From Nemopilema nomurai (Eukaryota; Cnidaria; Scyphozoa; Rhizostomeae; Rhizostomatidae): 64,000 nucleotides of DNA. The notes under the pieces were generated by a model. That model saw only the letters and a program-made list of their open reading frames with translations. It was not told the origin of the DNA and ran no database searches. Where the stretch lies: positions 62,001 to 126,000 of the forward strand of contig PEDN01001362.1 of NCBI GenBank assembly GCA_003864495.1. Direction: 5' to 3'. How positions within the stretch are numbered: position 1 is the stretch's first letter; each line of letters starts with the position of its first letter. Shown one piece after another: positions 61,901 through 64,000 of this stretch. Position numbers and translations under genes: made by a program.

Positions 61901-63503
61901 CCTGATTATTTTGCCTTTGTAGAGCCTTGGACCTTTGAAGCCTCACATAAGATTTGGGTTGGGGTCAAAGGTTGGGGTCTTGCGGATTTTTTGAGTTTTC
62001 ATCGATTGACATAAATATAACTAAGCTGTCCCTTTAGTTTACCTACTTAGTCTTTACTTTCATACCAAATGTTCATACGAACAATTCGTCAGATTTTATA
62101 AACCCTATGAACTGTTCCAATCTTTACTATGTTTTGTGACAAAAGTCGCTCTTTGTAGGAAATGTCCAAGATTCTTAGTCACCCTCGTGTATACTCCTTT
62201 CTCCACGTGCCAGTACAGTCTGGATCGGATAGCGTGCTCATGGACATGAAGAGAGAGTACGGCAGGAAGGACTTCAAGCACGTTGTTGATTACCTCAGAG
62301 AAAGGTGAGTACACAACTAGTAACAACGTACAGTAGCATTCCTTCCTGCTTCTATCCGCAATAACGAGAGAGGTTATGCTTTCCGAAGGGAGGTTTTTCA
62401 ACGGTCACTGATTGACTGACTGATTGATTGACTGATTGAATCATATATTGATTGATTGACTGATTGATTGACTGATTGACTCATTGATTCGTTGATTCAT
62501 TGATTCGTTGATTCATTGATTCATTGGCAATGGTAAGCGTTATCAGAAGAGACCTTATTACCAGCTTCAATCCCTGAGAGACAATCTTTTCAAACGGGGG
62601 ATTTTTAAAAATATGACAAGTAACAATTTTTGTATCTTGAAAGTTGTTTCTTGCTTTTCCACATTTCTAGCAGCACCCTGTGACATAACAAGGTGCTAAC
62701 AATTTGAACTGAAAGTTTTCCCCATAAGAGCTATGAAAGCAACTTTTTAAGAGAGGCTCATTTAGATTCATACCACTAAAGATAAACCTTAAAATCAGTA
62801 ACCAACGTTTGTCACTGAAAAGATATATACCGATGAAGATTAAGTAAGATTGAAATATCAAAAATAATCCCAACTTAGAAGCATCAATAGTTTTCTAACA
62901 GACAGCAGACCCACCTATCAAACTTTCCATTGGTAAAATACCAAACTTGTTTCCAATGGTAATTTAATGTTGCCTGACTGCTAATGTAGTAATTTTTATT
63001 GCGAGTAATGGTAACACGAGTTACGTACAGTATAAAACCTTATCAATATATGTACAGAGTATTGTTATCTGTAACGACCCTCTTTGAAGAAAAGGAAAGT
63101 TGATGCCTTAATAAACTATGTGAAAGCTTAAATATCCTTTAAATTTCCTCGTAAAAATCTTGTGTGCAAGAGGACAAACATGACTTTAATATGTATCGTG
63201 CATTTGCTTGTAAATGCAAATAATAATTGTCTTGATATTGTTTGAGTATCAATGTTGATAAGTCAGAGAGTCGTAGAGAACTCATGGATACGACTTCCCA
63301 AAGTATACCTCCTTTTTCTCCCAGTGACATTTGATTTCTAACTATTCATTGAATCAATCAATCAGTCATTGTATCATTTCCCTTCACATGTTAACTCTTC
63401 CACAGTGCTCATGTTTATTTTTTTCAATGACTGTTTTTCAAGGGACCCTGGCATTACAATAGCCACTGATTTCATTTGCGGCTTCCCTACAGAAACTGAA
63501 GAG
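46967..63503 (+). CDS. CDKAL1: CDKAL1, threonylcarbamoyladenosine tRNA methylthiotransferase (3' partial)
   Basis: Radical-SAM enzyme that converts t6A37 to ms2t6A37 in tRNA(Lys)(UUU); the animal enzyme is anchored at the ER by a C-terminal segment that would lie beyond this window. Exons: 46967-47252, 50161-50342, 50582-50630, 51910-52030, 58250-58353, 60584-60750, 62159-62304, 63443-63503. Phases all join, giving 372 residues so far of roughly 580 expected. The N-terminal methylthiotransferase domain has its three cluster cysteines in [13 protein letters not shown] (C73), NSCTVKNP (C109) and AGCVPQ (C138). The radical-SAM cluster is [16 protein letters not shown] in exon 5 (C214, C218, C221). 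Exon 6 encodes [14 protein letters not shown] and [13 protein letters not shown], exon 7 [12 protein letters not shown] and exon 8 [14 protein letters not shown], all family hallmarks. The missing 3' part should hold the end of the radical-SAM domain, TRAM and the anchor. Intron 4 hosts an antisense GPCR gene. Confidence 0.95.
47489..50032. mobile_element. 2.5-kb foldback element: near-perfect palindrome with 1.24-kb arms
   Basis: Left arm 47489-48726 and right arm 48787-50032 are reverse complements with only scattered differences and one small indel near the outer end; the loop is 60 bases. Outer ends read GGGTCATTCCATGCCAA on both sides, and TTAT flanks each (47485-47488 and 50033-50036), a possible 4-bp target duplication. 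An 88-codon open frame ([11 protein letters not shown]...[11 protein letters not shown]) appears in both arms, outer part, differing at two residues; no family was recognised, and arm identity alone explains its conservation. It fills most of CDKAL1 intron 1 (47253-50160). The transposon class is unknown. Confidence 0.9.
51796..51917. repeat. about 19-bp tandem array running into the CDKAL1 exon 4 acceptor
   Basis: About five units of ATTAACAATCCTAGGTCACG with small changes (CCTGGGTCACG, CCTTGGTCACG, CCCTAGTCACG). The final copy, ACCCTAGGTCACG, is the real splice site: AG at 51908-51909, and the exon begins GTCACG. The acceptor and first six exon bases are therefore part of the repeat unit, and the copy at about 51824-51835 has an identical CCTAG/GTCACG junction. 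Confidence 0.9.
52040..52290. repeat. degenerate repeats after CDKAL1 exon 4
   Basis: Loose copies of a unit containing TTTCGATACCAAATCTTCAA and CAAGCATACCT recur about every 40-60 bases. Old array, unit ill-defined. Confidence 0.5.
53442..55379 (-). CDS. intronless rhodopsin-class (class A) GPCR, antisense in CDKAL1 intron 4
   Basis: Seven-transmembrane receptor of the plasma membrane; ligand unknown. From ATG at 55379 ([10 protein letters not shown]) it has 645 residues. TM1 is about 18-43 with GN (N34). TM2 is about 53-77, [10 protein letters not shown] with D64. TM3 is about 91-119, ending in FDRYCAF with DRY at 116-118. TM4 is about 136-158 with W144; TM5 is about 163-186. Intracellular loop 3 is huge, about 150 residues rich in Lys, Glu, Gly and Thr. 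TM6 is about 335-362 (SSYFP for CWxP) and TM7 about 374-397. The C-tail is about 235 residues, Ser/Lys/Asp-rich. The usual TM3 cysteine is missing, loop 2 is very short, TM5 lacks its proline, and NPxxY reads NAIIC. It is therefore a divergent receptor, perhaps of an amine or adenosine-like cnidarian expansion (inference). A TTG-initiated frame adds 8 codons but ATG is preferred. No upstream exon was found. Confidence 0.88.
   Translation of the reverse strand: MPDPCFPGSWAPVTLSYFTAAVSVILALVTTVGNCLIIVATVKDPHGKLRNSFAFFLANMAVSDLIVGLIAMPVSVMFHYLEAKRLINMTYVYIVHTTYFTSLSASLFSMAALCFDRYCAFISLSTTVRRITRRRCIIISIGIWISAFSFTGLYFIFGYVTLVTIHIHLSFVSIFGITLLTYLKIMRNMKKTSGIINKKIVLEVVRDVPASVLGVTQANTQKGKGKETKEKESERIIGEGKLPNAGGCISGQGVKNGGLKTQITEDAGGKKKTEKSNLGSEPGFQKAKYTRTVESGTSMSRNKRNDTGKQRQVTLKVGQWNKQETQSRVVMRERRLTSVFLTMLITFLSSYFPAIVSAYFLQLCLSCSCDTRHIFRDIVFLMLPTGSALNAIICILKLSTIKEAIKVIFRLKRSYLYSFNSSLAVQELKLASPAMRDNSPKDRNKSETLEHRLLHRRRCSDSTVFDRQKSKQLSYKWQKGRHNSELYLPNANNKKNSSRVDDKSPKDILKKRMRAKTIISGADIPKGINLRSFKDDVITILLPNNGSTQEILGHRSNSFVKSMPDLHNDSGDLIAKAEASRANERQRLNDTKAIQEDNTCTRSRQSNKDNEDNRSISDEKMSSSIWKNRPLGQCNEGFNEECKKL
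55364..55755. repeat. 28-bp minisatellite, about 14 units, overlapping the GPCR start codon
   Basis: Units such as AACATGGATCAAAAATCGTA plus AGTGGCGA alternate with a GATCAGGCATCGTAGATGGC form. The array ends inside the GPCR: the first codons (Met-Pro-Asp-Pro-Cys-Phe) are the reverse complement of the outermost unit, GAAACATGGATCAGGCAT. The 5' UTR or promoter-proximal DNA of the receptor is thus the array itself. Confidence 0.9.
55967..56606 (-). other. unrecognised coding-like fragments upstream of the GPCR
   Basis: Two minus-strand open stretches, about 56606-56319 (with [20 protein letters not shown]) and about 56200-55967 (with [18 protein letters not shown]), look compositionally like protein but no family is recognised, and frames break between them. 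They could be a decayed gene or transposon, or chance. The first codon of the first stretch is weak. Confidence 0.2.
57690..57850. repeat. 74-bp direct repeat, two copies plus relics
   Basis: The block beginning TTGGTACCTTTTTGAGCCGG occurs at 57700 and again 74 bases later, essentially identical, within a larger field of shorter TTTCTGACTAAATTGGTA-like words extending to about 58030. It is in CDKAL1 intron 4. Confidence 0.85.
58915..59124 (-). mobile_element. tRNA-derived SINE
   Basis: Read on the minus strand from 59124, GGGTCGCAAGGATGGCCCAG starts a tRNA-like head with an A box (TGGCCCAGTGG), an anticodon-arm relic (CTGACTACGAACTC, as in tRNA-Arg ACG) and a B box (GGTTCGAGCCC). The anticodon stem is broken, so it is not a working tRNA. 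An unrelated body follows, running roughly to 58915. The 3' end is a guess. Confidence 0.6.
60743..61215. repeat. 149-bp tandem array that includes the CDKAL1 exon 6 donor site
   Basis: Units start ACTTAGAGGTATCT at 60743, 60892, 61041 and 61190, exactly 149 bases apart; three are full and the fourth is cut. The first unit's start is the end of exon 6 plus its real GT donor (exon end 60750). The other units repeat the donor with the preceding eight exon bases intact. A diverged partial copy lies at about 61630-61722 (CATCTAGTAGTTCGAAGTAC). Confidence 0.95.
61795..61990. repeat. degenerate GGGGCCTTT/GATTTT repeats
   Basis: Short words such as GATTTTTAGGCCTTTT and GATTTTGGGGCCTTT recur for about 200 bases in CDKAL1 intron 6. 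Confidence 0.45.
62405..62525. repeat. GATT-based minisatellite
   Basis: GATTGACTGATTGATTGACT runs, then GTTGATTCATTGATTC runs, in CDKAL1 intron 7. A short ATTGAATCAATCAATC inverse relic occurs near 63350. Confidence 0.85.
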
Positions 63504-64000
63504 GTATTCTACTTTTAATTAATTATCTTTTATTTATTAATCTACATCTATACTAGAACTTAATGCCCCTGAATTGCTCAAATAGTATGAGAATTATTTT
63601 TATAAATAGTTGTTTGTACTTTTCTCTGACGTGTTCTAAAAATATCGTTTTCACTCAGGCTATTTTTTTCATGTAGACAATAAATTTATTTTTGCCTTAT
63701 AGTTTACTTGCTTTAAAATGTCACTTTGATAAAATATACATATTATGCAACGTGTAGACTTTCAGAAACGATTCCAAAACGTTCTTTCGGATAATGTATA
63801 GTTTCTAAGATTTTCATTTAAATGAAAAAATAATTATTGATAGTTAAAGTGTGTAAGTGTGTATGTCATTCATGTTACAGTGAAAATCTATAGATCATCT
63901 GTCTATCAATTTGTTAGTATAATCTTGTATTTGTATAATATGTTTGTATCTATTTATTTGATTGTATTTTACCCCTGCTGTTTTCATGCTGGCCAAAAAT
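63504..64000. other. start of CDKAL1 intron 8 (runs off the window)
   Basis: AT-rich intron sequence after the exon 8 donor (GTATTC). No further CDKAL1 exon or other feature was seen before the window ends. Confidence 0.7.

Overview
The window is animal nuclear DNA. It is AT-rich and intron-rich, with GT-AG introns, conserved single-copy eukaryotic genes, tRNA-derived and DNA-transposon debris, and many tandem repeats inside introns. Vertebrate-like intron positions together with an intronless, lineage-divergent class A GPCR suggest a non-bilaterian such as an anthozoan cnidarian. That placement is inference; the sequence alone does not fix the species. All exon models were built by eye from splice signals, reading phase and recalled family motifs.

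Layout. (1) About 2923-19283, plus strand: PDE9A, a cGMP phosphodiesterase, 14 exons; the first coding exon is not found and probably lies before the window. (2) 21201-33378, minus strand: CSTF1 (CstF-50), 16 exons, complete except for an apparent one-base frameshift in exon 15. It is tail-to-tail with PDE9A. Its intron 3 contains a same-strand gene for a divergent CUT-homeodomain protein (29448-30218). (3) 34755-44886, plus strand: CCDC50, 11 exons, head-to-head with CSTF1 across about 1.4 kb. (4) 46967 to beyond 63503, plus strand: CDKAL1, the tRNA(Lys) methylthiotransferase, 8 exons visible and the 3' part cut off by the window end. Its intron 1 holds a giant near-perfect palindrome (47489-50032), and its intron 4 holds an antisense, intronless GPCR gene (53442-55379).

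The four host genes have unrelated housekeeping or signalling roles: cGMP hydrolysis, mRNA 3'-end processing, a ubiquitin-linked adaptor, and tRNA modification. Nothing here indicates a joint pathway. The most distinctive signal lies in the non-coding DNA. Several introns carry short tandem arrays whose unit contains a splice-site-like sequence, in three cases touching or closely flanking a real exon boundary. The GPCR start codon itself sits inside the last unit of a 28-bp minisatellite. DNA-transposon remnants (hAT-like, mariner-like, hairpin MITEs), a tRNA-derived SINE and the 2.5-kb foldback element make up most of the recognisable mobile DNA.
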